This document shows positions 15,649 through 23,424 of a DNA stretch of 64,000 bases, piece after piece. Below the pieces are notes generated by a model that was given only the letters and a program-made list of their open reading frames with translations, was not told the DNA's origin and did not search any database. The stretch is from Bernardetia sp. (GTDB lineage: Bacteria > Bacteroidota > Bacteroidia > Cytophagales > Bernardetiaceae): positions 1 to 64,000 of the forward strand of contig JAHDBD010000015.1 of assembly GCA_020630575.1 (NCBI GenBank), read 5' to 3'. Each line of letters begins with the position of its first letter. Positions within the stretch are counted from its first letter, which is position 1. The position numbers and the translations under genes were made by a program.

Positions 15649-16815
15649 ATGCGTTTAAAGGTTTGGTTCTTTATCCGAAATAATTCTGTTACTTGCAAAC
15701 TATCAAGTAAAAATCAAAAGAGAGTAGAATTTGCAACTGGAATGCGTTGCCTTCTTGAAAACTGGGACAAGCAAAAAGAGTGTACAAAAAATAATTCAGC
15801 AGATAATGCAAGAATTACAGAATTAAGAGGACGTTTCCAACAAAAACATGAAGAGCTTTTAATAATTCAAAAACACAACCCACATACATTAAGACAACTA
15901 TTTGACGAAGTGTGGGAGAATAAAGAAACTGCTTATACTTCGTTTTTGGTTCTTATTCAAGAATGGCAAGACTATTTAGAGAGTAGAGTGGGTACAGATT
16001 TAGAATACTCTACTTTTAAATCATACAGAGGAAAACTAAATAATATTAGAGATTTTGTAGCTTTCACAAAGACAAAATACATAAACGCTAACTCTTGGAA
16101 TAATGGTGTGGCTATGGAGCTAGAAAGCTATATCAAAAAGCACAAAGGAGGACACAACCATGCAAATAAAGTTCTAGCCGAATTAAGGCACGTTTTTGAG
16201 TTTGGTTATTCAAAAAAATATCTTACTTCTATTTTGGTAAATTATTCTATTCCTCGTCTTCCTGTTGATTTGGTTTATTTGACTGCTGAAGAAATAGAAA
16301 GATTTGCAGCAATAGATGTCAGTAAACAAGACATACACGTACAGAGGGCAAAAGATGGCTTTTTACTACAATGTTATACTGGTGTTGCTTTCGCAGAACT
16401 TACTCGTTTAGACAAAGACACCATTTTTCAAACTCCAAAACTGGAATGGAAAGAATGGATTTTGATAAAACGAAAGAAGACAAGAAAGCGAAAATTAAAA
16501 CCTTGTATTATCCCACTTTTACCACAAGCAAAAGAAATTTTTGAGAAATACAATTATCAAATACCAAAATTTCAGAATGGTAAGTATAACCTTGCTATTG
16601 CTTGTCTTGCTTTATTAGCAGGTATAAAAAAAGATATTTCTAGTCATAATGGGCGTAAATCCTTTGGGAATTATTTGAGTGAACTAGGAATAAGTAGTGA
16701 AGCAATCAGCAAAATGTATGGTCATTCTACTACTCAAATGACTGAACAATCGTATATAGAAATACAACAAACTCGTATTGCTCGAGAAGTAAATAGTGTC
16801 TTTGGTAACAAATAG
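15649..16815 (+). CDS. int: Tyrosine integrase (element 1)
   Basis: The 388-residue product is a Bacteroidota-type tyrosine recombinase. It has an N-terminal arm-binding domain (about residues 1-60), a core-binding SAM-like domain (about 85-190) and a catalytic domain. In the catalytic domain I see the beta-hairpin lysine region, HNGRKSFGNY (His and Arg), YGHSTTQMTEQSY (His and the nucleophile Tyr). The first catalytic arginine is not evident (TGVAFAELT), as is known for IntDOT-like enzymes. From about residue 70 on it is nearly identical to the element 2 integrase, whereas the arm domain differs. Confidence 0.92.
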   Translation: MRLKVWFFIRNNSVTCKLSSKNQKRVEFATGMRCLLENWDKQKECTKNNSADNARITELRGRFQQKHEELLIIQKHNPHTLRQLFDEVWENKETAYTSFLVLIQEWQDYLESRVGTDLEYSTFKSYRGKLNNIRDFVAFTKTKYINANSWNNGVAMELESYIKKHKGGHNHANKVLAELRHVFEFGYSKKYLTSILVNYSIPRLPVDLVYLTAEEIERFAAIDVSKQDIHVQRAKDGFLLQCYTGVAFAELTRLDKDTIFQTPKLEWKEWILIKRKKTRKRKLKPCIIPLLPQAKEIFEKYNYQIPKFQNGKYNLAIACLALLAGIKKDISSHNGRKSFGNYLSELGISSEAISKMYGHSTTQMTEQSYIEIQQTRIAREVNSVFGNK

Positions 16816-17103
16816 TTAAGCAATAAGTAAACTTATTATTCCCTTGTTTTGTGTGTAGCCCTTAACTGCATACAATTTTTTAACCTTCTGTAAGATAATT
16901 GACAAAATAAGATAAAAAAGGCTTACCAAAAAATCATTATATTTTTACAAACTGTGTTTTTGATACTTTAAGGCAACTTTTACTTTTCTGCGCTCACTCG
17001 GAACTGCGCCATGCCTGTTCAAATTCAATCGTGTAAGTAATAATAAAAAAAGCCATCTTCCTAAGAAGATAGCTTTGTAAAAAATATATTTTGCTTCTTT
17101 ACT
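16816..17103. other. Candidate attachment region after integrase 1
   Basis: No gene is present. A segment at about 16957-17045 resembles 30893-30993 after integrase 2: both have TTTWTGATASTTTAA, then a GC-richer patch (tgcgctcactcggaactgc here), then GTAAG and the hairpin. The placement next to the integrase stop makes this the best candidate for an att junction between elements 1 and 2. The core sequence is not resolved. Confidence 0.35.
17045..17080 (-). terminator. Terminator, member of a five-copy hairpin family
   Basis: The stem AAGCCATCTTC / GAAGATAGCTT with loop CTAA lies just after the stop of the leftward chaperone gene. Near-identical hairpins end four other cargo transcripts (18552, 30993, 31931, 33101). 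Confidence 0.7.
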
Positions 17104-17502
17104 CTATTGCTCAATCTGTTTTTTATTAGATATAGCAACAAAATTAAGACTTGGTAATACCAAAGGATTGTAACCACTACTAAGCATAATATTGGATATA
17201 AAAGCACGAACATACGGATACGCTATTGCAGGAGCATTTATTTTAGGGAAATTAGAATTCTTGAATTCTTCAGTAATACTTTCTGTTGTTTCAAAATGAG
17301 ATGCAGACTGAACTTCCAAAGTAAATAATTCATTTTTTAGTGTTATTTCAAACTTTATAATAAATGAATTATCAGAACCTTCAAACACAGGTATATAACT
17401 TAGAGTGCTTTTTAGGTCATCCGTTATACCCTTATCAAAAGATTTGCTTTCAATATTTACTTTAGTAAACTGTGTATCCAATAAGCGAATAATTCCATTC
17501 AT
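17104..17502 (-). CDS. SecB-like chaperone of a toxin-antitoxin-chaperone module (CmdC-like)
   Basis: The 132-residue product ends in the SecB signature region (FPKINAPAIAYPYVRAFIS, then YNPLVLPSLNF, about residues 84-120), where SecB has the PYxRxxI helix and LPxxNF strand. It is the third gene of a leftward operon after a putative toxin and antitoxin, with 2-base spacing. In toxin-antitoxin-chaperone systems the chaperone stabilises the antitoxin. The order toxin-antitoxin-chaperone and the toxin type match the CmdTAC phage-defence system. Confidence 0.8.
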   Translation of the reverse strand: MNGIIRLLDTQFTKVNIESKSFDKGITDDLKSTLSYIPVFEGSDNSFIIKFEITLKNELFTLEVQSASHFETTESITEEFKNSNFPKINAPAIAYPYVRAFISNIMLSSGYNPLVLPSLNFVAISNKKQIEQ

Positions 17503-17504
17503 AA

Positions 17505-17744
17505 TTAAGCTGATTTTGCATAGTTTATTTCTTCAGATTCATCGAAGAAAGAATCACTATTACTTCCAAGTGATGATAAATAGTTTATATCAAAGATGTC
17601 ATAGCTTACACCAATTGTTTTCCCAGAAGTTAATTCCTCCATAAGTCTTCTTTCATCAAATGCAATCCATTTTTCTAGTCCTTCTTTAGTAAAAGAAGCA
17701 AATAATTCATCTGATTGTTGTGATAACTTTTTATAGTCTAACAT
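17505..17744 (-). CDS. Antitoxin of the toxin-antitoxin-chaperone module (CmdA-like)
   Basis: The 79-residue product starts MLDYKKLSQQSDELFASFTK and has an acidic, probably disordered C-terminus that could be the chaperone-addiction region. It lies between the putative toxin (12 bases) and the SecB-like chaperone (2 bases). A shorter relative with the same first 40 residues stands alone at 35571 in element 3. Assignment rests on position and size. Confidence 0.65.
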   Translation of the reverse strand: MLDYKKLSQQSDELFASFTKEGLEKWIAFDERRLMEELTSGKTIGVSYDIFDINYLSSLGSNSDSFFDESEEINYAKSA

Positions 17745-17756
17745 AATAGTTGTTTG

Positions 17757-18329
17757 TTATTGTGACGTTTGATCTTCTAAATAAACCTCAAATTGATTCA
17801 TAGGACTTAATTCAAATAAAGCTATTTGAACTCTCTTTATATAATAAAAAATTTTATTTCTACTATATTCCATATAATCTATATTTGAATAAACCCTGTT
17901 TTTTCTATAAGAATTCGTAGGCATATCTTCATAAATGATGCCTTTTATTCCTAAAGGCTTCCAAACTTCTTCTGAGAGAAATCTATTTATTCTATCTAAG
18001 TCATATCTTTTATTCTGTTTCTCAAAATAGTTTATAGCTTTTTCTACTTCTTTGACGTAAAACTTGTAGCCTTCATAGTCAAATGCAGTATCTACACAAT
18101 CACTAATATCTATTTTGCACTTATAAATATCATAACTACCTGTCGCTCTTGTTTTAAAATCAGCTCCCCAATAATGAGCAAACTCTAGTTCAGTCCAAAA
18201 GTAATAACCGACTCCTAACCAAGCATTTGCACTTTTACATTTACAAGGTTCTGTCAATACAGGTTCATTACACCTATATTCTTGTGTATGATAAGCATCC
18301 ATGTACTTGATGTTACTTTGTTCTGCCAA
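17757..18329 (-). CDS. Putative ADP-ribosyltransferase-fold toxin (CmdT-like)
   Basis: The 190-residue product has features of ADP-ribosyltransferase-like toxins: an early AYHTQ motif (about residue 12), then WLGVGYYFWTELEFAHYWG (about residues 37-55), which matches the G-x-G-[FY]-[YF]-x-T/W...A..W pattern of the DUF3990-like group. A later beta-rich part follows. In CmdTAC the toxin ADP-ribosylates mRNA to stop phage growth. Substrate here is unknown. The operon order toxin, antitoxin, SecB-like chaperone supports the call. A catalytic Glu is not assigned with confidence. Confidence 0.65.
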   Translation of the reverse strand: MAEQSNIKYMDAYHTQEYRCNEPVLTEPCKCKSANAWLGVGYYFWTELEFAHYWGADFKTRATGSYDIYKCKIDISDCVDTAFDYEGYKFYVKEVEKAINYFEKQNKRYDLDRINRFLSEEVWKPLGIKGIIYEDMPTNSYRKNRVYSNIDYMEYSRNKIFYYIKRVQIALFELSPMNQFEVYLEDQTSQ

Positions 18330-18494
18330 ATTAAAATAAGAGTTTTGAGTTACATTAATCTCAGGTAAAACATATTGACTTGATATTTATTGAAGTTAGA
18401 TGAGGAAAAAATTATTTTTACCCCAACTATACCAATGTCGTATAGACATAACAGTACAAAGAACGTATTAGTTACGTAAATATGCAAATATATT

Positions 18495-18516
18495 GAAACA
18501 TATTGCCAAATATTTC
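18495..18516. promoter_or_regulatory. Candidate operator upstream of the TAC operon
   Basis: An imperfect palindrome of GAAACATATTG and CAAATATTTC halves lies upstream of the toxin gene. A close match (halves GAAACATATTG and CAATATATTTC) lies at 28675-28697 in the element 2 repressor region. The shared word suggests that the element's own repressor may also control the cargo. Confidence 0.45.
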
Positions 18517-18551
18517 AATTAGACACTTGTAACACTATTTTTATTTCACAA

Positions 18552-18583
18552 AAAAAGCTATTTCCCAAAAGAAAATAGCTTTG
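18552..18583 (-). terminator. Terminator, hairpin family member
   Basis: The stem AAAGCTATTT(C) / GAAAATAGCTTT follows the leftward gene at 18608. It separates it from the TAC operon. Confidence 0.65.
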
Positions 18584-18607
18584 TTAATCATCGCATAAAA
18601 ACTTATC

Positions 18608-19459
18608 TTAAACAATGTCCAATGATGACATCAAAAATTCTTCGGTTTCTTTCTTAAGCTTCTCTTGATACTTCCAAAAATCTACGCCTGTTTCTTCACT
18701 ATTATCTACATTTGTAACCATTCCAAAATAGAAATTATCATCTTGTTTCAACTGCTCAATCTGCCACGTTTCTAAACGTACTTTCGCTTTCTTCATAAGC
18801 TTCAGTAATTTTTTTAGAAAATGAGAAGAAGAATATAATTCGTCTTCAGTATCTGAAATTGAGGTTACTCTACAAATGAAATCTTCTAGTAAATTCTTGA
18901 CCTTATTTAGTTGTTTCCATTGACTACTCAATTCATCCAAACGGAAAAAAGGTGTTTTCATTAATTTAGTGAGAACCTCATCTACATGTTCCTTAATTTC
19001 TGTTTCTTTATCCATCATTTGAGCTAAGGAATCAACTGCTTTTTTTTCTTGTACTTCTTCAGTAGGTTCGTCATCTTCATACTTACTTGATGCTGCATAT
19101 ATCCTTGTTCCATCTTCGTCGTAACCCTCAAATGCTGCTATGGAACGTTTCAAGTAATCTTGGGACGGTATTTTGGAACGTTCCATTTTTTTTTGAGACA
19201 CAGTTTGGACACTTTGGGACGTTTCTGAAACGCTGTTGGAACGGTCTGAAACGCTATGAAACGGTTCTTTAGAACGTTCTGTACTGTCCATTTCTACTGT
19301 TTCTTCCGTTTCTTCTTTGGTTTCTAGGGATTCTTTGTGCTGTTTCAACATACGGTAAACACTACTTTTGCTCACGCCTAATTCTTCGCCAATTTGACTT
19401 AGTGAATAGCCTTCTTCTTGTAGTTCTAAAGCTGTTTGTAGATTATCTAAATTATCCAT
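18608..19459 (-). CDS. Helix-turn-helix protein with repeat-encoding linker (element 2)
   Basis: The 283-residue product has an N-terminal resolvase-type helix-turn-helix (ALELQEEGYSLSQIGEELGV, SKSSVYRMLKQHK, about residues 9-41). A Ser/Arg/Glu-rich linker (about residues 60-110) is encoded by a dense DNA repeat array. A charged helical C-terminal domain follows (about residues 140-283). The element 3 homologue at 33526 is alike at both ends. N-terminal HTH plus helical dimer domain and binding-site-like repeats in its own gene suggest a partition, replication-control or satellite-control protein. The family is not recognised. Confidence 0.65.
   Translation of the reverse strand: MDNLDNLQTALELQEEGYSLSQIGEELGVSKSSVYRMLKQHKESLETKEETEETVEMDSTERSKEPFHSVSDRSNSVSETSQSVQTVSQKKMERSKIPSQDYLKRSIAAFEGYDEDGTRIYAASSKYEDDEPTEEVQEKKAVDSLAQMMDKETEIKEHVDEVLTKLMKTPFFRLDELSSQWKQLNKVKNLLEDFICRVTSISDTEDELYSSSHFLKKLLKLMKKAKVRLETWQIEQLKQDDNFYFGMVTNVDNSEETGVDFWKYQEKLKKETEEFLMSSLDIV
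19141..19280. repeat. Repeat array inside the coding sequence: TGRRACG words
   Basis: Within about 130 bases there are some nine copies of TGGGACG, TGGAACG or TGAAACG, including a palindrome TGGAACGTTCCA at 19174-19185. They lie in the linker-coding part of the helix-turn-helix gene. The homologous gene in element 3 has an even denser array with its own spacing. Confidence 0.7.
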
Positions 19460-19502
19460 TTACTAAGGAATTATAAGGTTTGTAAATAAGTTTTTTTACT
19501 AA

Positions 19503-19520
19503 GTGGTACATATTTGTACC
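19503..19520. promoter_or_regulatory. Palindromic operator GGTACATATTTGTACC (element 2)
   Basis: The 16-base element has perfect GGTACA/TGTACC arms. It lies in the divergent region between the leftward helix-turn-helix gene and the rightward regulator genes. Element 3 has the same site with one change (GGTACATATTTGCACC) at 34412. Confidence 0.6.
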
Positions 19521-19650
19521 TTTTTTTGTAAAACTATCTACTTTTATATTATCATTTTATAACTAAGTCCACTTATTTCCATTTATTCCCTATGATAAAT
19601 GGTAATTCTTTCCGTTATTTGGGAAATAGTTAAATTAATTCTACTTACTT

Positions 19651-19917
19651 ATGACTGAATCAGAAGAAAAAAAAGAAGCTCTTTACATCACAGTTGAAGG
19701 CACACTCCCTGTACATCGTCCTATGAGCAAAGGACAAATCAAAGAGTTTTATTCTGTTTGCTACAAGACTTTGAAACGATGGTTAGAACCTATCCACGAC
19801 AAAATTGAATACTCTAAGAAGCGTATTTTTTTATCAAAAGATTTACGAATCATCAGAGAGTTGATAGATGGAATACCTATCAATTCGCCTTCCAACAGAG
19901 AAGAGATAGACTACTAA
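19651..19917 (+). CDS. Excisionase-like DNA-binding protein (element 2)
   Basis: The 88-residue product has a compact winged-helix-like core (MSKGQIKEFYSVCYKTLKRW, then KRIFLSKDLRIIRELIDGIP), similar in pattern to DUF4248 or Xis-like proteins of Bacteroidota elements. Element 3 has a close homologue at 34563. It is the first gene of a three-gene rightward operon opposite the helix-turn-helix gene. It may control excision or the operon. Confidence 0.6.
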   Translation: MTESEEKKEALYITVEGTLPVHRPMSKGQIKEFYSVCYKTLKRWLEPIHDKIEYSKKRIFLSKDLRIIRELIDGIPINSPSNREEIDY

Positions 19918-19954
19918 AAATTTAATTTTTACACTTACTTTTATTTTATAAATT

Positions 19955-20221
19955 ATGACTGTATGCCACAACCGACTGGCTCTTATTGTTGCCGAGTTCG
20001 AACTCCAAAGAAAGCTACATTTCAAACCTAATTTAGACTTTTTTAAGTACATCAAAATTGGTAGAAAACGCTATCATAAACTACTAAGAAATGAAGCTGA
20101 CATTACCTTTCAAGAAATGAGGCGTTTAGCAGATTATTTTGATGTAGATGTTTTGGAACTGCACGAGCGCACTTTGCCACTATTAGAAAATCCAATAGAA
20201 GCTGTTTTATCGTTTCACTAA
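19955..20221 (+). CDS. Cro/XRE-type small regulator (element 2)
   Basis: The 88-residue product has a helix-turn-helix-like core (IGRKRYHKLLRNEADITFQE, MRRLADYFDVDVLEL), which matches the end of XRE domains. The element 3 copy at 34925 is strongly similar. A T-run hairpin follows, so only part of the transcripts may reach the third gene. Confidence 0.65.
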   Translation: MTVCHNRLALIVAEFELQRKLHFKPNLDFFKYIKIGRKRYHKLLRNEADITFQEMRRLADYFDVDVLELHERTLPLLENPIEAVLSFH

Positions 20222-20260
20222 AATTGTTTCAGAAACAATCCTAGAAACAACGTCAGAAAC

Positions 20261-20298
20261 AAGAAACGCTGTTTCCAACCTAGAAACAGCGTTTTTCA
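20261..20298 (+). terminator. Hairpin between regulator genes (element 2)
   Basis: The stem AAACGCTGTTTC / GAAACAGCGTTT with a T run is preceded by three AGAAACAA words. Element 3 has the same design with another stem sequence at 35207. Confidence 0.65.
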
Positions 20299-20327
20299 TT
20301 CCTAATTTATACCTAGAACATTCCACA

Positions 20328-20597
20328 ATGGATGACTTTGAACAATTAAGAGATAACCTAATTGATAAAATATTTAAGGCTGGAACGTATGGTTATGCGC
20401 TCTACACAGACGAAGTAAATGAGTTTTTAAGCCTTCATTTTCAACACAGAAATAGAAAATGTAATCAACGTTCAGTTACTGGGTTATCAGAATTTGCCTG
20501 TAACCTTGTGGCTCACGGAGTGCCTGTTTATCAGCGAAATAATGTAATGGCTCAAATCCTAAGAAGGTATGTTGAGAGTTTGCAGCTCTCTAAATAG
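20328..20597 (+). CDS. Conserved small protein of the left regulator block (element 2)
   Basis: The 89-residue product has a homologue of equal length in element 3 (35286); they share AGTYGYALYTDEV, FLSLHF, SVTGLSEFACNL and HGVPV. I do not recognise the family. Conservation in both elements marks it as a core gene rather than cargo. A bidirectional terminator follows. Confidence 0.6.
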   Translation: MDDFEQLRDNLIDKIFKAGTYGYALYTDEVNEFLSLHFQHRNRKCNQRSVTGLSEFACNLVAHGVPVYQRNNVMAQILRRYVESLQLSK

Positions 20598-20614
20598 AGT
20601 TTGATTTTAGGCAT

Positions 20615-20657
20615 AAAAAAAGCCATTGTTTCCATTGTTGGAAATGACGGCTTTTAA
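20615..20657. terminator. Bidirectional terminator (element 2)
   Basis: AAAAGCC and GGCTTTT arms with paired internal words (ATTTCCA-type) form a hairpin between converging genes. Element 3 has the counterpart at 35773. Confidence 0.7.
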
Positions 20658-20659
20658 TG

Positions 20660-21361
20660 TTACTTTTTGTTTTTATTTTGTTTTTGTTTTTGAAATTCTT
20701 TGAGTAATGCAGCTTTTTTATCTACCTCAATCCATTTTTTATTTTTCTTATCAAAAGTATAAAAACTCTTGTCATAACTAGATTCATTTAACTGATTTGA
20801 TTCTAATAAGCCTAAAACTTTATCAATAGCATTCCAAAAATTTTCCTCATCCATATTACCATCAAGTTTTAAATCAAGTCCTTTATTTTTACCTAATTGT
20901 ATGCTTAGACCAAAATTTAGTTTTTTACTATTTTTAGGTTCATTTATCTTGTTCCAATGTCTTAGTTGAATTTTTTTCCAAATGAAGAAACTAATATTTT
21001 TTATTGTATCCCAAAGGGCATTAGTACCAATCCCTAGCAAAATACTTTGAACTACTGATTCTTTTAAAATTAGACAAAGATGTAAAGTAAAATCTTGAAG
21101 TGATGCGTATGGTACACCATTTTTGTCAAATCTACTTAATTCAAGGTTATGTTTTTTAAGAGAAGTTTCAATTTCTTGAATATCCTCTAAGGTAATTAAA
21201 CCTTCAAAATAGTCTAAATGAATAATATTTTCGCCTTTTTTTATAGTAGAGTATTTATTAGCCATCATAGTAGCATACTTTTCAATGTCTTCATCATTCC
21301 AATCAGGAAAATGTTCTCTATGTTCCTTAATTAGTTCTTCTAGTTGTTCTTTTGATAGCAT
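20660..21361 (-). CDS. Cargo protein with a central hydrophobic helix pair
   Basis: The 233-residue product is helical. It has a hydrophobic central region (ESVVQSILLGIGTNALWDTI then KNISFFIWKKI, about residues 102-135) that could insert into membrane, a beta-type stretch (LNFGLSIQLGKNKGLDLKL) and a basic tail. It is the last gene of a four-gene leftward operon with a YegP-like protein. A membrane-active effector of a defence system is one possibility. No family is recognised. Confidence 0.55.
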   Translation of the reverse strand: MLSKEQLEELIKEHREHFPDWNDEDIEKYATMMANKYSTIKKGENIIHLDYFEGLITLEDIQEIETSLKKHNLELSRFDKNGVPYASLQDFTLHLCLILKESVVQSILLGIGTNALWDTIKNISFFIWKKIQLRHWNKINEPKNSKKLNFGLSIQLGKNKGLDLKLDGNMDEENFWNAIDKVLGLLESNQLNESSYDKSFYTFDKKNKKWIEVDKKAALLKEFQKQKQNKNKK

Positions 21362-21442
21362 TGTGTTTTGAAATTAGTTTTTTTTTAATTCCTCTGTTTA
21401 TGAGCAACCCACATGTACATATAGAGTTTTTTTTTACGATAT

Positions 21443-22063
21443 TTAACTTACTACAATATCTCCATCTTCAAAAGACCTCAAAGTTTTCAAAAGATTACTT
21501 TTTCTCTTTCTATCAGATAAATAAACAGAATCAAAAGAGTTTTTGCTAGGGCTACCTGCATTACCAAAATAGTGAATATGTGTCATTTTGCAGACAGATG
21601 TTACTGATTTAGCGTAGATTCTTTCGAAGAATGGTAACTCATCATCTTTGCTCTCGTCCACAACACAAGCACAATCAGCTAATCTACCTCCTTCTCTTGA
21701 ATCTTTATTTTTCCATTTGCTACTGGTGTATAGAAATAAATCTTCAAGTAACCTTATCCTAAAACAAGACTGCTTTCTGACAAAGTCTTCTTTATTCTCA
21801 TTTTCTTCTGAAATAAATAGATATAGGAATGAATTTGCAGACCTAAGTTTTTTAATGTGTGTTACGTTAGGGTCTGACTTTATAAAATCATAAATTTCAG
21901 TTGAAGAACGAAGGCTTGTTGGCTCTTCAAACTTACCCACTTTTATATCATTTTCATTTTCAAAAATCAGAATATAGTTTGTATTTTCTTCTACTACTAT
22001 TCGTTCTTGTGTGTCTGAATTGTAGATATGTCCGTGTTGGAATGTGATATTGATTGAACGCAT
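21443..22063 (-). CDS. Cargo protein of the YegP operon, function unknown
   Basis: The 206-residue product starts MRSINITFQHGHIYNSDTQE with a beta-rich first half (NYILIFENENDIKVGKF) and a mixed second half that contains two cysteines (LADCACVVDE). No membrane segment or known catalytic motif is seen. It lies 81 bases before the next gene and 23 bases after a 59-residue gene. It may work with them. Confidence 0.55.
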   Translation of the reverse strand: MRSINITFQHGHIYNSDTQERIVVEENTNYILIFENENDIKVGKFEEPTSLRSSTEIYDFIKSDPNVTHIKKLRSANSFLYLFISEENENKEDFVRKQSCFRIRLLEDLFLYTSSKWKNKDSREGGRLADCACVVDESKDDELPFFERIYAKSVTSVCKMTHIHYFGNAGSPSKNSFDSVYLSDRKRKSNLLKTLRSFEDGDIVVS

Positions 22064-22086
22064 AATTTATGGTTTTTAATCCTTTT

Positions 22087-22266
22087 CTATTCATATTTAA
22101 CCATAGTAGCCACAAAAAGAATAATTCTATTTGAATTCTGTGTACTTCTAATGTATTCCGTATTCAAAATTGTGTATCCAACTTCGGAGCTTTTATTTAT
22201 TGAAATGCTGAAAATTTCTTCAGTATGTGCTTGAATTACACGAACTTCTTTAATAATCTTTGCCAT
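22087..22266 (-). CDS. 59-residue cargo protein of the YegP operon
   Basis: The gene reads MAKIIKEVRVIQAHTEEIFS and ends at TAG 22087. The product looks like a small beta-rich protein with a hydrophobic strand (NRIILFVATMV). It lies between the YegP-like gene and the 206-residue gene on the same strand. Small size and tight spacing suggest a partner protein. Not recognised. Confidence 0.5.
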   Translation of the reverse strand: MAKIIKEVRVIQAHTEEIFSISINKSSEVGYTILNTEYIRSTQNSNRIILFVATMVKYE

Positions 22267-22340
22267 AATTAATAGTTGATTTGATTAATTAAAATATGAG
22301 TTTCTGTTAGGTTATAGGTTTCTTTCTATACTTAATGTCC

Positions 22341-22673
22341 TTACAAAATAGTATCTTCAATTTCTGCATTTGGAGCATTCTGCTGTACAGAACTGATACC
22401 ATTATCTCTACCACTCTCACTTTCATACATTTCACTTGTTCCAATGATTTGACCATTAGAAGCCTTTAGGTTAAAATAAAACTTACCATTGGTAGAGTTT
22501 TTTCTATCAAACCTACTATCAAATTGCGAATTTATCTGTACTGATTCAATGCCATTTTTACAGTTCTGTTTGGTAGTATATCCTTCGCTAGTCAAAATTA
22601 CTTGACCATTTCCTGCTTTGAGGTTGAATTGATATTCTTCGTTTTTTCTTTTAGTGATTACAAATTTTCCCAT
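22341..22673 (-). CDS. yegP: YegP-family protein with two DUF1508 repeats
   Basis: The 110-residue product has two copies of the DUF1508 module: FNLKAGNGQVILTSEGY with NGIESVQ, and FNLKASNGQIIGTSEMY with NGISSVQQNAP. This matches the YegP family in length and motif order. The biochemical role of the family is unknown. Here it opens a cargo operon of an integrated element instead of standing alone in the chromosome. Confidence 0.88.
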   Translation of the reverse strand: MGKFVITKRKNEEYQFNLKAGNGQVILTSEGYTTKQNCKNGIESVQINSQFDSRFDRKNSTNGKFYFNLKASNGQIIGTSEMYESESGRDNGISSVQQNAPNAEIEDTIL

Positions 22674-22975
22674 AGTAATAGATGGTGTAGTTAGGTGTTA
22701 GGATAGAGTAATAAATATCTTCAATATTACAATATTACAATATTAAAATAGATATTCCATTAGAATTTTTACTAATATATAAAATATTGTCAAAGTAATC
22801 CCTTGCTACTTAATGACAAAAACTACCCAAAAATGACAAGCCTTGTAAGTTATTTTTAAATGTTACACTTTCTCAATTATATAAGTCTATATTTTCTTTT
22901 ATTTTTGTTTTACAATAGCCTTTCATAGCCTTCAAACATCGATAACATTTCTTAACGCACTATGTACTGTTTTTT
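22674..22975. other. Non-coding AT-rich leader of the YegP operon
   Basis: This stretch of about 300 bases has no gene. It holds three tandem words tacaatat at about 22726-22744, which may be regulator sites, and should contain the leftward promoter of the cargo operon. Confidence 0.35.
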
Positions 22976-22979
22976 TGTT

Positions 22980-23130
22980 GTAAAATTATCCGTTGCACTG
23001 TGCAACGATTAGCGAACGGTTGTGTAACGTTTAGCGAACGGATATGTAACGGATAAATTATCCGTTACAAAATCGCTGTTCTATCCGTTCTAGCCGTTGT
23101 TATCCGTTGCATAGCCGTTGCAGTATCCGT
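22980..23130. repeat. TATCCGTT / AACGGATA repeat cluster (element 2)
   Basis: About a dozen copies of ATCCGTT or CCGTTGC words occur, first as AACGGATA (left), then as TATCCGTT (right), which gives the cluster an overall dyad shape. The segment AAAATCGCTGTTCTATCCGT and the words after it recur almost unchanged in element 3 at 36474-36540. The cluster lies downstream of the primase gene. Confidence 0.7.
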
Positions 23131-23234
23131 TGCAACAATTTTTGATGAGCAATTTTTTTTCTGTCAGTCTTCTGCTCACTAAAAATTCAGAACGGATAAG
23201 GAACGGATAATTTTTCACACTAAAACGGTTAAAA

Positions 23235-23350
23235 AATAGATATTGTACACATAAAGAATAGATAGGGTACAGATAAGAAACAGATAAAAATAGATAAGGA
23301 ACAGACAAGAAACAGATAAAACAAAGAATATTTACATATAAAAAAGACAA
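23235..23350. repeat. Short tandem AACAGATAA-type repeats (element 2)
   Basis: Degenerate direct repeats of RACAGATAA and ATAGATAAG words run for about 100 bases between the ATCCGTT cluster and the primase terminator. Element 3 has a more regular form at 36765-36905. The open frame that runs over them is an artefact of the repeats. Confidence 0.6.
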
Positions 23351-23359
23351 ATAATAAAA

Positions 23360-23406
23360 GAAAGCGAACTTTTAACCTATTTGATTGAGGTAAAAGTTCG
23401 CTTTTA
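23360..23406 (-). terminator. Terminator after the primase gene (element 2)
   Basis: The stem AAAGCGAACTTTTA pairs with TAAAAGTTCGCTTTT. It lies just after the leftward primase stop at 23425. Confidence 0.75.
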
Positions 23407-23424
23407 GTAGGTACTTTTAGGTAC

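Larger units (their letters stand above)
1..16850. mobile_element. Element 1: right part of an integrated virus-like element (left end outside window)
   Basis: A block of about 30 tightly packed leftward genes is followed by a rightward repressor and tyrosine integrase. The content (membrane proteins with one transmembrane helix, an acidic/basic candidate capsid protein, a packaging-type P-loop ATPase, an orphan methyltransferase, primase and VapE-like helicase) fits a tailless provirus better than a tailed phage, since no terminase, portal or tail gene is seen. The right edge is placed just after the integrase by comparison with element 2, where cargo also begins there. The exact attachment core was not resolved. 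Confidence 0.6.

Noticed and set aside
1-16850. Filamentous (inovirus) prophage, suggested by the Zot-like ATPase and a 51-residue membrane protein
   Set aside because: The ATPase lacks a membrane segment, no rolling-circle initiator or adsorption protein is seen, and the primase-helicase module does not fit.
22980-23130. CRISPR array
   Set aside because: The repeats are short, in both orientations and without regular spacers, and no cas gene is present.
23090-23350. Leftward open frame rich in Tyr/Leu/Ser/Cys
   Set aside because: It is produced by the tandem AACAGATAA repeats and the TATCCGTT cluster.
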